Positions 8,624 through 18,339 of a stretch of DNA of 64,000 nt are shown here, in pieces; position 1 is the stretch's first letter; each line of letters opens with the position of its first letter. The notes below the pieces were generated by a model that had not been told where the DNA came from, did not search any database, and saw only the letters and a program-made list of their open reading frames with translations. The DNA is from Catenibacterium mitsuoka_A. Its GTDB lineage: Bacteria > Bacillota_I > Bacilli_A > Erysipelotrichales > Coprobacillaceae. The translations under genes and the position numbers were made by a program. The stretch is taken from the NCBI RefSeq assembly GCF_964259225.1, contig NZ_CAXVKN010000003.1, one strand, 5' to 3'.

Positions 8624-9869
8624 TATGAATGAAAGAAATACAGCATTAGATATACTTATTGATTATGAAAAGAATGAAAGCTATTTAAATATTACTTTAA
8701 ACCATACTCTTACAAAAGACTTCTCACCATCAGAAAGAGGACTTATTACAACATTGGTCTATGGAACTATTCAGAATCGTTTATATTTAGAATATCAATT
8801 AGAACCACATATCCATACACGTTTAAAAGTAGTAGAAAGAATGCTTCTATTAATGAGTCTCTACCAACATTTCTATCTAGATACACCAGATTATGCAATT
8901 GTCAATGAAGCAGTAGATATTATTAAGGAAAGAAGAAATAAAAGAGCAGGAGGCATGATTAATGTGATTCTCCATAGCTGTTTTAATGAAACAAGATCTT
9001 TAGATGATTTAGATCATGATGAACGTTTATCTATTTCTACAAGTCACCCATTGTGGCTAGTTAAGATGTTGAATGCTCAATATGGCATTGAAACAACAGA
9101 AAAGATTCTTCGTGCAGATAATGAAGTGCCTTTAAAAAGTGGTCGTGTGAATACTTATAAGATATCACGTGAGGAATTCTTAAAGAAATATCCAGAATTC
9201 ACTCCAGGTTATTTATCACCTGATAGTGTCTTATTAAAGGAAGGCAATATAGCCCATACAGAAGCTTTTAAAGAAGGATTAGTGACGATTCAGGATGAAT
9301 CATCACAGATGGTAGCGCGTCTACTTAATCCAAATGAAGATGATCTTGTCTTAGATATGTGTGGTGCCCCTGGATCTAAAACAACTCACCTTGGCACTTT
9401 GATGAATAATAAAGGCACCCTGGATGTCTATGACCTTTATCCTCATAAAGCAAAGCTTATTAAAGACAATGCCCAAAGACTTGGATTGACTAATATTCAT
9501 GTGCATACAGGAGACAGTACAGACCTCTCTATATTTAATAAACAGTATACAAAAATACTTCTAGATGGACCTTGTTCAGGACTCGGTGTACTCTCTAGAA
9601 AGCCTGAAATTAAGTACCATGACTCTAGTGCAATGGATGAAATCATTCCTATTCAAGCAAAATTACTAGAAAATGCATATTCTTTATGTATAAAAGGTGG
9701 TAATATAGTGTATAGTACGTGCACTATAAATAAAAAAGAAAACGAAAAACAGATTGAAAAATTCATAAAGAAGCATCCCGATATGCATGTGGTAGAAGAA
9801 CGTACTATACTTCCATATGAATATCATAGTGATGGCTTTTATATGTGTCTGTTAGAAAAGGATGTATGA
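8586..9869 (+). CDS. rsmB: 16S rRNA m5C967 methyltransferase RsmB
   Basis: About 427 residues. An N-terminal NusB-like RNA-binding domain is followed by a SAM-dependent NSUN/Fmu domain. The catalytic cysteines are in DGPCSG (about residue 331) and YSTCT (about 378), and the SAM site is DMCGAPGSKT. The start is ambiguous. TTG 8586 has AAAAGGAGGTG 5 bases upstream, inside the end of priA; ATG 8625, 1 base after the priA stop, gives a conventional N-terminus (MNERNTALDIL) but no ribosome site and would rely on coupling. The upstream start is chosen because of the ribosome site, with modest certainty. Confidence 0.93.
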   Translation: MWHATLTRIPHINMNERNTALDILIDYEKNESYLNITLNHTLTKDFSPSERGLITTLVYGTIQNRLYLEYQLEPHIHTRLKVVERMLLLMSLYQHFYLDTPDYAIVNEAVDIIKERRNKRAGGMINVILHSCFNETRSLDDLDHDERLSISTSHPLWLVKMLNAQYGIETTEKILRADNEVPLKSGRVNTYKISREEFLKKYPEFTPGYLSPDSVLLKEGNIAHTEAFKEGLVTIQDESSQMVARLLNPNEDDLVLDMCGAPGSKTTHLGTLMNNKGTLDVYDLYPHKAKLIKDNAQRLGLTNIHVHTGDSTDLSIFNKQYTKILLDGPCSGLGVLSRKPEIKYHDSSAMDEIIPIQAKLLENAYSLCIKGGNIVYSTCTINKKENEKQIEKFIKKHPDMHVVEERTILPYEYHSDGFYMCLLEKDV

Positions 9870-10897
9870 TGAAATCAATTTATGACTTAACACTCGAACA
9901 ATTAAAAGAAGAACTAAAAGCACTTGGACAAAAACCATTCCGTGCAAAGCAGATCTATGAATGGATTTATGTAAAGAATGTCTATGATTTTCATCAGATG
10001 ACAAATCTTTCTAAAGAACTTCAAGAAACACTTTCTAATCATTTCAGTGATGCACTTTTAACTATTAAAGAAAAACAGGTTGCTCGTGATGGAACAACTA
10101 AATATCTTCTAGAATTAGAAGATGGAGGACTCATTGAAACAGTATTAATGATTCAGACTTATGGTTGTTCATTATGTGTTACAAGCCAGTTAGGCTGTAA
10201 TATGGGCTGTTCATTTTGTGCATCTGGATTATTAAAGAAACAGCGTAACTTAACAAGTGGTGAAATTGTGAAACAGGTCTTGACTGTTATGAATGATTTA
10301 AAGGAAAGAGTGACTCATGTAGTTGTGATGGGTACAGGTGAACCATTTGATAACTATGATGAAGTAATGAACTTCATTTATACAGTCAATGAACCTCATG
10401 GTCTGGCGATTGGTGCAAGACACCTTACCATTTCTACATGTGGTTTAATTCCTGGAATTGAACGTTTCTCTCATGAACCAATCCAGGTTAACTTAGCTAT
10501 TAGCTTACATGCACCTAATGATGAAATTCGTAATGAACTTATGCCAATCAACAAACGTTACAATATGGATGACTTAAGAGATGCCATCAAGACATATATT
10601 GAACGTACAAACCGCCGTGTTACTCTTGAATATATTTTATTGAAGGATGTCAATGATGATATTAAATATGCACGTCAGTTAGCCCATTATCTTCGTGGAT
10701 TAAATGTTTATGTGAACTTGATTCCTTATAACCCTGTTGATGAACATGGCTATAAGCAGTCTTTAGGTCATACGATTACTGCATTCAAGGATGAACTTAT
10801 TCGTTTACATATTAATTGTACATTAAGAAAAGAACATGGCCGTGATATTGATGGTGCATGTGGACAGTTACGTGCAAAAAGAGAGAAAGGGGCATAA
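9869..10897 (+). CDS. rlmN: Dual-specificity RNA methyltransferase RlmN (23S A2503, tRNA A37)
   Basis: A 342-residue radical-SAM enzyme that makes 2-methyladenosine at 23S A2503 and A37 of some tRNAs. The 4Fe-4S triad is CNMGCSFC (Cys110, 114, 117), followed by GTGEPF. The substrate-methylated cysteine lies near the C-terminus in GACGQL. The ATG at 9869 overlaps the rsmB stop (TGATG) and has AAAAGGA 6 bases upstream; ATG 9866 is too close to that site. It is part of the gmk-thiN block. Confidence 0.95.
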   Translation: MKSIYDLTLEQLKEELKALGQKPFRAKQIYEWIYVKNVYDFHQMTNLSKELQETLSNHFSDALLTIKEKQVARDGTTKYLLELEDGGLIETVLMIQTYGCSLCVTSQLGCNMGCSFCASGLLKKQRNLTSGEIVKQVLTVMNDLKERVTHVVVMGTGEPFDNYDEVMNFIYTVNEPHGLAIGARHLTISTCGLIPGIERFSHEPIQVNLAISLHAPNDEIRNELMPINKRYNMDDLRDAIKTYIERTNRRVTLEYILLKDVNDDIKYARQLAHYLRGLNVYVNLIPYNPVDEHGYKQSLGHTITAFKDELIRLHINCTLRKEHGRDIDGACGQLRAKREKGA

Positions 10898-10898
10898 T

Positions 10899-11627
10899 AT
10901 GGTTATCTCCGCGATGACTGATATCGGAACAAAAAGATCAGTCAATCAAGATAGAGCAGTTTATAAAATCAAAGACCATGAAATCGTTGGTGTATTATGT
11001 GATGGAATGGGTGGTCATCTTGCAGGTGATGTTGCAAGTACTCTTGTAAGTAATTATATTATTGAACATTTCTTTGATCATTCACCTTTTATTGATGATG
11101 AATCTATTCATGCCTGGATCTCTTCTTTATTATTAACTGCAAATGATTTATTAAATAAAGAAAGTGATATGCATAGAGAATATGCAGGTATGGGTACGAC
11201 AATTGTCATCTGTTATATGGATGGAAAGAATACCTATATTTCTCATGTAGGAGATAGTAGAGCTTATTTATATAGTGATACTTTAAAACAGATCACGACA
11301 GATGATACTTTTGTGAATGAATTACTTAAAAGAGGTATAATTAATCAAGAAGAAGCCTCTCATCATCCTAAAAGAAATGTATTAGTGCAGGCAATTGGTA
11401 TTAAAGAAGCTTTGCGTATTTCTTTTTATAAGATTGAAGAAGATTATCGTGCAATATTGCTCTGTTCAGATGGATTATATAATTCACTCTCATCTCAACA
11501 GATTGAAGATATCTTAAAAGAAGATGAATCAGTCAATCATAAAACAGAAAGACTTATTCAATCAGCCAATGAATTTGGTGGATTAGATAATATTGGTGTT
11601 TTATTAATTGAGAAGGGAGAATCATAA
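10899..11627 (+). CDS. prpC: PP2C-family protein serine/threonine phosphatase PrpC (Stp)
   Basis: A 242-residue metal-dependent PPM/PP2C phosphatase. It shows the metal-binding motifs near the N-terminus (NQDRA, CDGMGGH), then GDSRAY, CSDGLYN and GGLDNI. It removes phosphates placed by PrkC. The ATG at 10899 follows the rlmN stop by 1 base with GAAAGGGG upstream. An in-frame ATG at 10836 would overlap rlmN by 62 bases and is unlikely. Confidence 0.95.
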   Translation: MVISAMTDIGTKRSVNQDRAVYKIKDHEIVGVLCDGMGGHLAGDVASTLVSNYIIEHFFDHSPFIDDESIHAWISSLLLTANDLLNKESDMHREYAGMGTTIVICYMDGKNTYISHVGDSRAYLYSDTLKQITTDDTFVNELLKRGIINQEEASHHPKRNVLVQAIGIKEALRISFYKIEEDYRAILLCSDGLYNSLSSQQIEDILKEDESVNHKTERLIQSANEFGGLDNIGVLLIEKGES

Positions 11628-11628
11628 G

Positions 11629-13434
11629 ATGAGTGAAAAAGGACGTATTCTTGCTGACCGTTATGAATTAAAAGAATTAATTGGCCAAGGCGGTATGGCA
11701 GATGTCTATCTTGCATATGATGATATATTAAAAAGAGAAGTGGCTGTAAAAATACTTCGTTCTTCCTTGACGGGAGATCCTATTTATATTACGCGTTTCC
11801 ATCGTGAAGCACGTGCAGCAGCTGCATTATGTCATCGTAATATTGTAGAAATCTATGATGTAGGTGAAGAAGATGATCTTTACTATATTGTCATGGAATA
11901 TGTACGTGGTCAGACTTTAAAAGAATTAATTAATAAGCGTGGTGCACTTCATTATGTAGAAGCAGTAGACATTATGAAGCAGGTTGTATCAGCCACTGCA
12001 CTTGCCCATTCTATGGGTATTGTTCATCGTGACTTAAAGCCTCAGAATATTCTTGTCACTGATTCTGGTATAGTAAAGATTGCGGATTTTGGGATTGCCT
12101 CTATCCAGTCTTTATCACAGGTGACTCAGACAGATACAATCATGGGTTCACTTCACTATCTTGCACCAGAAATCGCAAGAGGTGAAAAAGCGACACCACA
12201 AAGTGATATTTATGCATTAGGGGTTGTTTTCTATGAATTATTAAGAGGAGATGTACCTTTTAATGGAGAATCTCCAGTCAATATCGCTTTGAAACATATG
12301 CGTGATGAAATACCATCAGTACGTGAATATAATCCAGCGATTCCTCAGTCAGTAGAAAATATTATTATTAAAGCGACTGCAAAGAATACAAACAATCGTT
12401 ATCAGTGTGCTGACGATATGTTAGATGATTTAGAAACTTGCTTAGAACGTTTAGATGAACCTAAATTAAGCTTTGATCAAGTGAATAATGATCCAACAAT
12501 CATTGCGACTGATTCTCAGTTCTTTACTAAAACAGCACCTTTAGATCTTGAAGAAACAAAAACAGAAATAGAAGAAATTGAACCAGAAGAAGAAAAGATA
12601 AAAGAGCCAATGGATAAGAAAAAAAGAATTGCGATAGGTGTGGCCATTGGGGCAGTTATCGTATGTCTTGCGATTGTAGCAGGATTCTTCTTATTTGGTG
12701 GTAATCAAGATGGTACAATGATGGATCTAGTTGGTAAGACTGAAAAAGAAGCCAAAGCCTTATTAATTGATAAAGGCTATAAGGTATCTGATGATGTTGA
12801 TTATGAACTCAGTGATAAGTATGAAAAAGGACTTGTTATTGCGACAGATCCTGAAGCAGGACATACTATCAATGAAGGAGATACAGTAACATTTACTATC
12901 TCTAAGGGTAAATATATTGTCATGAAAGACTATACAGGTATCTCTTACAATTCAGCTTATAATGAATTAACAAAGCTTGGCTATAAGGTTAGAAAGTATG
13001 AAAAGTCTGATGATGATTATAAAGAAGGTGTCGTTATTGGACAGTCTATTTCTGAAGGTGAAAAACAGGATCCTAATGAAAAGGGCAAAATCATTACTTT
13101 AACAGTATCTAAAGGTGTCAGCATTACTGTTCCATCATTATATGGTCAGGATATCAATGCAGCAAAATCTACATTAGAAAGTCAGGGCTTTACTAATGTG
13201 AAACTATCTGTATTACCATCACCTACTGATACTGCAACAATTAACTCAATGTCTATTAATACAGTTGTAAAACAGTCAGTTGCACCATATACTCAGGTAA
13301 ATAGTAAAGGGACTGAGATTATCTTATATTATTATGATAAGAAACCAACTACTACAACCCCTACAACCCCTACAACACCAACACAACCTGACTTACCAGA
13401 AAATGACGATGACGATACAACTACAACTGAATAA
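11629..13434 (+). CDS. prkC: Membrane Ser/Thr kinase PrkC with three PASTA domains
   Basis: A 601-residue sensor kinase. The cytosolic Hanks-type kinase domain (about 8-265) has GQGGMADVY, the catalytic HRDLKPQN and the DFG motif in IADFGIAS. An acidic juxtamembrane linker precedes one TM helix at about 333-355. Three extracellular PASTA repeats (about 362-575), the muropeptide/lipid II-binding module, are followed by a Thr/Pro-rich tail ending in an Asp run. It sits immediately after its phosphatase prpC. ATG 11629 has AGAAGGGAGA 8 bases upstream. Confidence 0.95.
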   Translation: MSEKGRILADRYELKELIGQGGMADVYLAYDDILKREVAVKILRSSLTGDPIYITRFHREARAAAALCHRNIVEIYDVGEEDDLYYIVMEYVRGQTLKELINKRGALHYVEAVDIMKQVVSATALAHSMGIVHRDLKPQNILVTDSGIVKIADFGIASIQSLSQVTQTDTIMGSLHYLAPEIARGEKATPQSDIYALGVVFYELLRGDVPFNGESPVNIALKHMRDEIPSVREYNPAIPQSVENIIIKATAKNTNNRYQCADDMLDDLETCLERLDEPKLSFDQVNNDPTIIATDSQFFTKTAPLDLEETKTEIEEIEPEEEKIKEPMDKKKRIAIGVAIGAVIVCLAIVAGFFLFGGNQDGTMMDLVGKTEKEAKALLIDKGYKVSDDVDYELSDKYEKGLVIATDPEAGHTINEGDTVTFTISKGKYIVMKDYTGISYNSAYNELTKLGYKVRKYEKSDDDYKEGVVIGQSISEGEKQDPNEKGKIITLTVSKGVSITVPSLYGQDINAAKSTLESQGFTNVKLSVLPSPTDTATINSMSINTVVKQSVAPYTQVNSKGTEIILYYYDKKPTTTTPTTPTTPTQPDLPENDDDDTTTTE

Positions 13435-13448
13435 GAATAGGAGATTAT

Positions 13449-14315
13449 ATGCCTAAAGGTCAGATTATAAAAGTCCTTGCAGGATTCTACTATGTCGATA
13501 CAGGTGAGAAGGTTGTTAGCTGCAGGGCACGTGGTAAATTTAGAAACAGAGGTCAGAAGCCTCTCGTAGGAGACTTCTGTACTTTTCAGGAAGAAAAAGA
13601 TGGTTCTGGTTATATCCTTACACTAGAAAAAAGACATAATCAATTAGAAAGACCTCCTATCTGTAATGTAGATCAGGCACTTCTTGTATTCTCTATTGCC
13701 CAGCCAGATTTTGATCAGATGCTTCTAGATCAATTTCTCGCGATGGTTGAATATGAGAAGATTAAACCAATCATCATTATCACAAAGATAGATCTTAATA
13801 GAGAACTTATTCCTGTAATAAAAAAGAAGTACAATGCCTATGATCTTTACTTTGTATCAAGTAAAGAAAATGAAGGCATCGAAGAGATTAAACCAATCCT
13901 TAAAAACCGTGTAACAGTCGTTACAGGGCAGAGTGGGGTAGGTAAATCAAGTCTTCTCAACGCCTTAAACATTGAACTTAATATTGAAACAAATGAAATT
14001 TCTCAAGCATTAGGAAGAGGAAAACATACTACAAGACATGTTGAACTTATTCCTATGTATGGTGGCTATATTGCAGATACTCCAGGTTTTTCATCATTAG
14101 AACTTAAAATGGATCCTGTAGAACTTGCAGTCACTTATCATGATTTTAAAGAACTGTCACATCATTGTAAGTTTAGAGGATGTCTTCATGATAGTGAACC
14201 ACATTGTGCTGTTAAAGAAGCAGTAGAAGCAGGAGAAATTGATAAAACAAGATATGTTGATTACCTGCAGTTATTAAAGCAGGTTAAAGAAAGGAAAGAT
14301 AAAAGATATGGTTAA
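13449..14315 (+). CDS. rsgA: Ribosome small-subunit-dependent GTPase RsgA
   Basis: A 288-residue circularly permuted GTPase that matures the 30S subunit. An OB fold comes first, then the G motifs in permuted order: TKIDL (about 111), GQSGVGKSS (about 160) and DTPGFSS (about 209). A C-terminal zinc knuckle follows with C-x5-C-x-H-x5-C (about 240-253). It lies in the usual position downstream of prkC, and its 3' end overlaps rpe by 8 bases. Confidence 0.95.
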   Translation: MPKGQIIKVLAGFYYVDTGEKVVSCRARGKFRNRGQKPLVGDFCTFQEEKDGSGYILTLEKRHNQLERPPICNVDQALLVFSIAQPDFDQMLLDQFLAMVEYEKIKPIIIITKIDLNRELIPVIKKKYNAYDLYFVSSKENEGIEEIKPILKNRVTVVTGQSGVGKSSLLNALNIELNIETNEISQALGRGKHTTRHVELIPMYGGYIADTPGFSSLELKMDPVELAVTYHDFKELSHHCKFRGCLHDSEPHCAVKEAVEAGEIDKTRYVDYLQLLKQVKERKDKRYG

Positions 14316-14952
14316 AATTGCACCTTCAGTATTATCCGCAGATTTTGCGCATCTTAAAGAAGATATTGATACAATCTATGATGGAGGAAAATCATGGATT
14401 CATTATGATGTTATGGATGGACACTTTGTCCCTAATATCTCATTTGGTTACAGCATTCTTAGTAATTTACGTGCTGTGACTGATTTATTCATTGATGTAC
14501 ATTTAATGATCACTGATCCAGGTCAGTACTTAGATGAATTCATCAATGCAGGTGCAGACCTCATTACATTCCATATTGAAGCTGTATCAAGTGTACAGGA
14601 AGCACGTGTACTTATTCAGCGCATTCATGATGCAGGATGTCTTGCATCAATCTCTATTAAACCAGGTACTGATGTAGAAGCAATCAAACCATTCTTAGAT
14701 GATTTAGATATGGTTCTTGTCATGAGTGTTGAACCAGGATTTGGTGGACAGTCATTCAATCCTGCAGCTTTAGATAAGATTACTGAACTTAAAGAAATTA
14801 GAAATGGTAGACGCTACCTCATTGAAGTAGATGGTGGTATCAATGAGAATACAGCCAACCTATGCCGTGGGGCTGGGGCAGATGTTCTAGTGGCTGGAAG
14901 CTATGTCTTCAAAGCAGAAAACAGACAGGAAGCTATTGACTCACTCAAATGA
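14308..14952 (+). CDS. rpe: Ribulose-phosphate 3-epimerase
   Basis: A 214-residue TIM-barrel enzyme that interconverts ribulose-5-P and xylulose-5-P in the pentose phosphate pathway. Signature segments are VLSADFAHL, HYDVMDGHFVPN, DVHLMI, MSVEPGFGGQ and EVDGGI. The start overlaps the rsgA end, and the stop overlaps thiN by 4 bases (ATGA), indicating coupled translation. Confidence 0.95.
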   Translation: MVKIAPSVLSADFAHLKEDIDTIYDGGKSWIHYDVMDGHFVPNISFGYSILSNLRAVTDLFIDVHLMITDPGQYLDEFINAGADLITFHIEAVSSVQEARVLIQRIHDAGCLASISIKPGTDVEAIKPFLDDLDMVLVMSVEPGFGGQSFNPAALDKITELKEIRNGRRYLIEVDGGINENTANLCRGAGADVLVAGSYVFKAENRQEAIDSLK

Positions 14953-15560
14953 AAATAGGCTTATATGCAAGCATGAATAATGGGGATGTCTTTATTAAAG
15001 ACATCCCTTATATTGCAGTTGATGGTGGTTTAGAACATCTACACCGTCAATCAATTAAACCATTATGTGCTATTGGAGACTTTGATTCTTTACAACATAA
15101 AGAATACTTAGAAGGATTAGAAGTACTTACTTTTCCTACTCATAAAGATGAAACAGATACAGAACTTGCTATTAGTGAAGCACTCAATAGAGGTTATGAT
15201 GAAATAGACCTTTATGGTGTTATTGGTGGTCGTATTGATCATTTTTTAGGTGTACTTATCTATCTCAAACAACATCCAGATATTAAAATCACTCTATATG
15301 ATGATATAAATAGAATATACCTCTTGCCCAAAGGTAAGCATCAAATAGATTGCAGGGAATATAAGTACTTCTCATGCTTTACTGAAAAGACTTGTACTCT
15401 CACATTAAAGAATTGTGATTATCCCCTTGATGGTTATATATTAGAACCACATGATCCACTATGTATCTCTAATCAATGTCATGGTATTCTAACAATTGAA
15501 AATAGTGAAGATTTAATATTCATTGAATCACAAAGAATAGGAGGTACATATGGAGAATAA
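14949..15560 (+). CDS. thiN: Thiamine pyrophosphokinase
   Basis: A 203-residue TPK-type enzyme that transfers pyrophosphate from ATP to thiamine to give TPP. Motifs are AVDGGL, IGDFDSL, HKDETDTELA and GVIGGRIDHFLG, in the expected order for this family. It overlaps rpe by 4 bases and the MATE gene by 11 bases. No TPP riboswitch precedes it; expression is presumably from the operon. Confidence 0.93.
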   Translation: MKIGLYASMNNGDVFIKDIPYIAVDGGLEHLHRQSIKPLCAIGDFDSLQHKEYLEGLEVLTFPTHKDETDTELAISEALNRGYDEIDLYGVIGGRIDHFLGVLIYLKQHPDIKITLYDDINRIYLLPKGKHQIDCREYKYFSCFTEKTCTLTLKNCDYPLDGYILEPHDPLCISNQCHGILTIENSEDLIFIESQRIGGTYGE

Positions 15561-16905
15561 GGATTTTCTTGCGACTGAACCAGTAGGTAAATTACTCAGA
15601 CAACTCGCCTTACCAACAGTCATTGCGCAATTAATCAACATGCTTTACAACATTGTAGACCGTATGTTTATAGGTCATATTCCTCAAACGGGTGCTCTTG
15701 CCTTAACAGGTGTTGGTGTCTGTATGCCGTTAATTATGATTGTGACAGCCTTTGCCTCTTTGGTTGGTAATGGTGGTGCACCGCGTGCGTCTATTTATAT
15801 GGGTCAGGGTAATAATGATTATGCTGAAAAGATATTAGGTAATTGTTTTATTACGCAGATTATCGTTTCTATAGTACTTACACTTATTCTGTTCTTTGGA
15901 AATCGTACTTTCTTACTTGCTTTTGGTGCAAGCGGTAATACAATTACCTATGCCGTGGACTATATGAATATCTATGCAATGGGAACACTATTTGTTCAAT
16001 TAACATTGGGAATGAATATGTTTATTACAGCCCAGGGATTTGCGAAAAACGGAATGATTTCAGTTGTCATTGGCGCATTATGTAATGTCATCTTAGATCC
16101 TATTCTTATTTTTGGATTTAACTTAGGTGTTAAGGGAGCAGCCTTTGCGACAATTATTTCTCAAGGATGCTCATGTCTCTATGTTCTTCGCTTCTTATTT
16201 GGTAAAAAGACAAAACTTAAAATAAAAAAGAAAAACTTATCTTTAGATCACTCAGTCATCTTACCTTGTCTTGCTTTAGGCCTTTCTACTTTTGTGATGC
16301 AATCAAGTGAGAGTGTCATCCAGGTCTGCTTCAATTCTTCTTTATTAAAATATGGGGGAGATATAGCAGTAGGGGCAATGACTATACTGACTAGTGTTAT
16401 GCAGTTTGCGATGCTTCCTTTACAGGGATTAGGACAGGGGGCACAACCTATTATCAGCTACAACTATGGGGCTAAGAATAGAGAACGTGTTCGAAAGACA
16501 TTTAAATTATTATTAAAAGTCAGTCTAGTATTCTCAATATGTATCTGGCTTCTTATTCAGATCTTCCCACAGATGTTTGTAGGACTCTTTACAAATGCAC
16601 AAGAACTCTCACTCTTTACCACAAAAGCACTTAGAATCTATATGGCAGTCGTAGGACTCTTTGGAATACAGATTGCCTGTCAGATGACATTTGTGGCTTT
16701 AGGTAATGCGAAAGCATCAGTTATTGTGGCAGTTACTAGAAAATTTATTCTTTTAATTCCACTTATTTATATTATGCCAGCATTACTTGTAGATAAGACA
16801 ACAGCTGTTTATTTGGCTGAACCGGTGGCAGATATTCTTGCAATCACATTTACAGTATTATTGTTTAGAAAACAATTTAATAAAGCACTTGAACATATGA
16901 ACTGA
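15550..16905 (+). CDS. MATE-family multidrug/sodium efflux transporter
   Basis: A 451-residue inner-membrane protein with about 12 predicted TM helices in two MatE halves. Typical family segments are QLINMLYNIVDRMFIG near the N-terminus and QGAQPIISYNYGAKN in the second half. The substrate cannot be read from sequence; family members export cationic drugs or metabolites using Na+ or H+ gradients. The ribosome site AATAGGAGG is inside the thiN end. It closes the long operon, followed by a strong terminator. Confidence 0.9.
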   Translation: MENKDFLATEPVGKLLRQLALPTVIAQLINMLYNIVDRMFIGHIPQTGALALTGVGVCMPLIMIVTAFASLVGNGGAPRASIYMGQGNNDYAEKILGNCFITQIIVSIVLTLILFFGNRTFLLAFGASGNTITYAVDYMNIYAMGTLFVQLTLGMNMFITAQGFAKNGMISVVIGALCNVILDPILIFGFNLGVKGAAFATIISQGCSCLYVLRFLFGKKTKLKIKKKNLSLDHSVILPCLALGLSTFVMQSSESVIQVCFNSSLLKYGGDIAVGAMTILTSVMQFAMLPLQGLGQGAQPIISYNYGAKNRERVRKTFKLLLKVSLVFSICIWLLIQIFPQMFVGLFTNAQELSLFTTKALRIYMAVVGLFGIQIACQMTFVALGNAKASVIVAVTRKFILLIPLIYIMPALLVDKTTAVYLAEPVADILAITFTVLLFRKQFNKALEHMN

Positions 16906-16925
16906 GGTTTCTCAGTTCTTTTTTT
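16899..16925 (+). terminator. Intrinsic terminator after the MATE gene
   Basis: An 8-bp perfect stem GAACTGAG/CTCAGTTC (16899-16906 with 16911-16918) and seven T. The stop codon lies in the 5' arm. Confidence 0.88.
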
Positions 16926-16971
16926 CATAGAAATAGATTATAATGAAATAGATTGAAAGAAGGATGAATAT

Positions 16972-17700
16972 ATGAGAAATCTAGAAGATATAAAAAGAAG
17001 TGGATTTAAAATCATTGAACAAAAAAGAGAAGAATTTATGAAACAGAGTATTCTTTCTGATGAGTTCTTAGATTTATTAGATAAGAATAAAAAACCATTT
17101 GATCTTTTAATGTCCTATTATCGTTGTGCAGTAATGGAGATAGAAACAAAATTCAGAGTATTAGATCAGGAATATTCTTTAGAATATGATGGTAATCCCA
17201 TTGAAAGCATCAAGTCACGTATTAAATCATATGATAGTATTGCAAGAAAAGTAAGACGCAAGAATATTCCAATGACTATGGAATCATTAGAAGAAAATAT
17301 AAGAGATATTGCAGGAGTCAGAGTTGTTTGTTCATTTCCTGAAGACATATATGAACTTGCAGATAGCTTCTTAAGACAGGATGATATTACTTTGATTGAA
17401 ATGAAGGATTATATTAAAAATCCTAAACCTAGTGGTTATCGTAGTTTACACTTAATTGTGCAGGTACCAATCTTCTTGCAGAAGACAAAGAAGTATGTTT
17501 ATGTAGAAGTACAGCTTCGTACTATTGCGATGGATTTCTGGGCAAGCTTGGAACATAAATTACGCTATAAGAAGAATATTCCTGAAGATGAAGCAAAGCT
17601 TATTGCTCAGGAACTTTATGACTGTTCAGTAGAAAGTGCTAAACTAGATGAACGTATGCAGAAGATACGTTCAATGATGAATAAAGGAGAATCTAAATAG
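16972..17700 (+). CDS. Small alarmone synthetase (GTP pyrophosphokinase, RelP/RelQ type)
   Basis: A 242-residue (p)ppGpp synthetase with only the RelA/SpoT synthetase domain and no hydrolase, TGS or ACT domains. Visible motifs are GVRVVCSF, PSGYRSLH and the VYVEVQLRT...FWASLEHKLRYKK block. It transfers pyrophosphate from ATP to GDP/GTP under stress. A TATAAT at 16939-16944 and AGAAGGATG before the ATG suggest its own promoter. RelP versus RelQ is not resolved here. Confidence 0.9.
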   Translation: MRNLEDIKRSGFKIIEQKREEFMKQSILSDEFLDLLDKNKKPFDLLMSYYRCAVMEIETKFRVLDQEYSLEYDGNPIESIKSRIKSYDSIARKVRRKNIPMTMESLEENIRDIAGVRVVCSFPEDIYELADSFLRQDDITLIEMKDYIKNPKPSGYRSLHLIVQVPIFLQKTKKYVYVEVQLRTIAMDFWASLEHKLRYKKNIPEDEAKLIAQELYDCSVESAKLDERMQKIRSMMNKGESK

Positions 17701-18005
17701 GTTCTTTTTTGTTGGAGAAAATGAAACTTTAATATGTTGTAAACACGGCATTTTATTTTTCCTTTGTTGTCAAACAGTATTATATAATCAAAAATAAGGT
17801 AATAGATACTAAGCAATTAGATGATAATAACCATTCAGTGGTCTTGTTGAATTATCAGCCTATCATGTGCACTTAACATCGTAACAAGGTAATAGATGAT
17901 GTTTCTACAGGATATCATTGGAGAACGAGAAAATGTATTATAAAATACAGCAAGTTATTTGCATACATGCTATAATTTTACTATATTTTGAAAAAAAGAT
18001 TGCAG
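17701..18005. other. Gene-poor AT-rich stretch with a 12-base direct repeat
   Basis: No supported gene. It contains two exact copies of AAGGTAATAGAT (17796-17807 and 17886-17897), 90 bases apart, and a TATAAT at about 17970 just upstream of the regulator remnant. This is the left part of a scarred region, but the repeats are too short to call attachment sites. Confidence 0.4.
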
Positions 18006-18109
18006 ATGAGTTTTTTGAAATATATTAAAGAAGTTCGAAAACAAAGCTTATGAGTCAGACGGAATTTGCGAAAGCATTATGTGTATCATACTCAATTGTC
18101 AGTAGGTGA
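18006..18109 (+). pseudogene. Remnant of an XRE-family helix-turn-helix regulator
   Basis: Two reading frames join into a recognisable Cro/CI-type N-terminus. The first reads MSFLKYIKEVRKQSL from 18006 and stops at 18053. The second reads MSQTEFAKALCVSYSIVSR from 18050 and stops at a TGA at 18107-18109 where Trp of the usual SRWE would be. One missing base and one nonsense change explain both breaks. Further coding-like sequence follows, for example an open frame 18196-18291 ending in a stop, but its family is not clear. Typical of a regulator from a lost mobile element. Confidence 0.6.
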
Positions 18110-18339
18110 GGAATAGGATTATTCTGCTTTGTGCATGATTTTGATTTTAGTGACTTTAGGAATAAATTATGGTTTGAGAGTGATCTGGGGATTACTTAAC
18201 AGCCAGCCTTACTGTAGCAGCTAATAACATCACTCATGTAAATATGGAGGCAGTCTTTACATTGACAGATAGGCTATTCAAGTCAGCTTAGTTCATTGGT
18301 TTTGAAAACGAACGGTAATATAAATTGGAGGTATAACTC
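18110..18339. other. Degenerate, coding-like spacer before the transglutaminase gene
   Basis: No intact gene. An open frame at 18196-18291 reads like decayed coding sequence (LTASLTVAANNITHVNMEA...) but matches no family I recognise. The ribosome site TTGGAGG for the next gene lies at about 18325-18331. Confidence 0.35.

Noticed and set aside
14949..15000. TPP riboswitch for thiN
   Set aside because: thiN overlaps rpe by 4 bases; there is no room for or trace of a THI-box.
17796..17897. 12-base direct repeats as integration attachment sites
   Set aside because: They are only 90 bases apart, and no third copy was seen near the integrase remnant.
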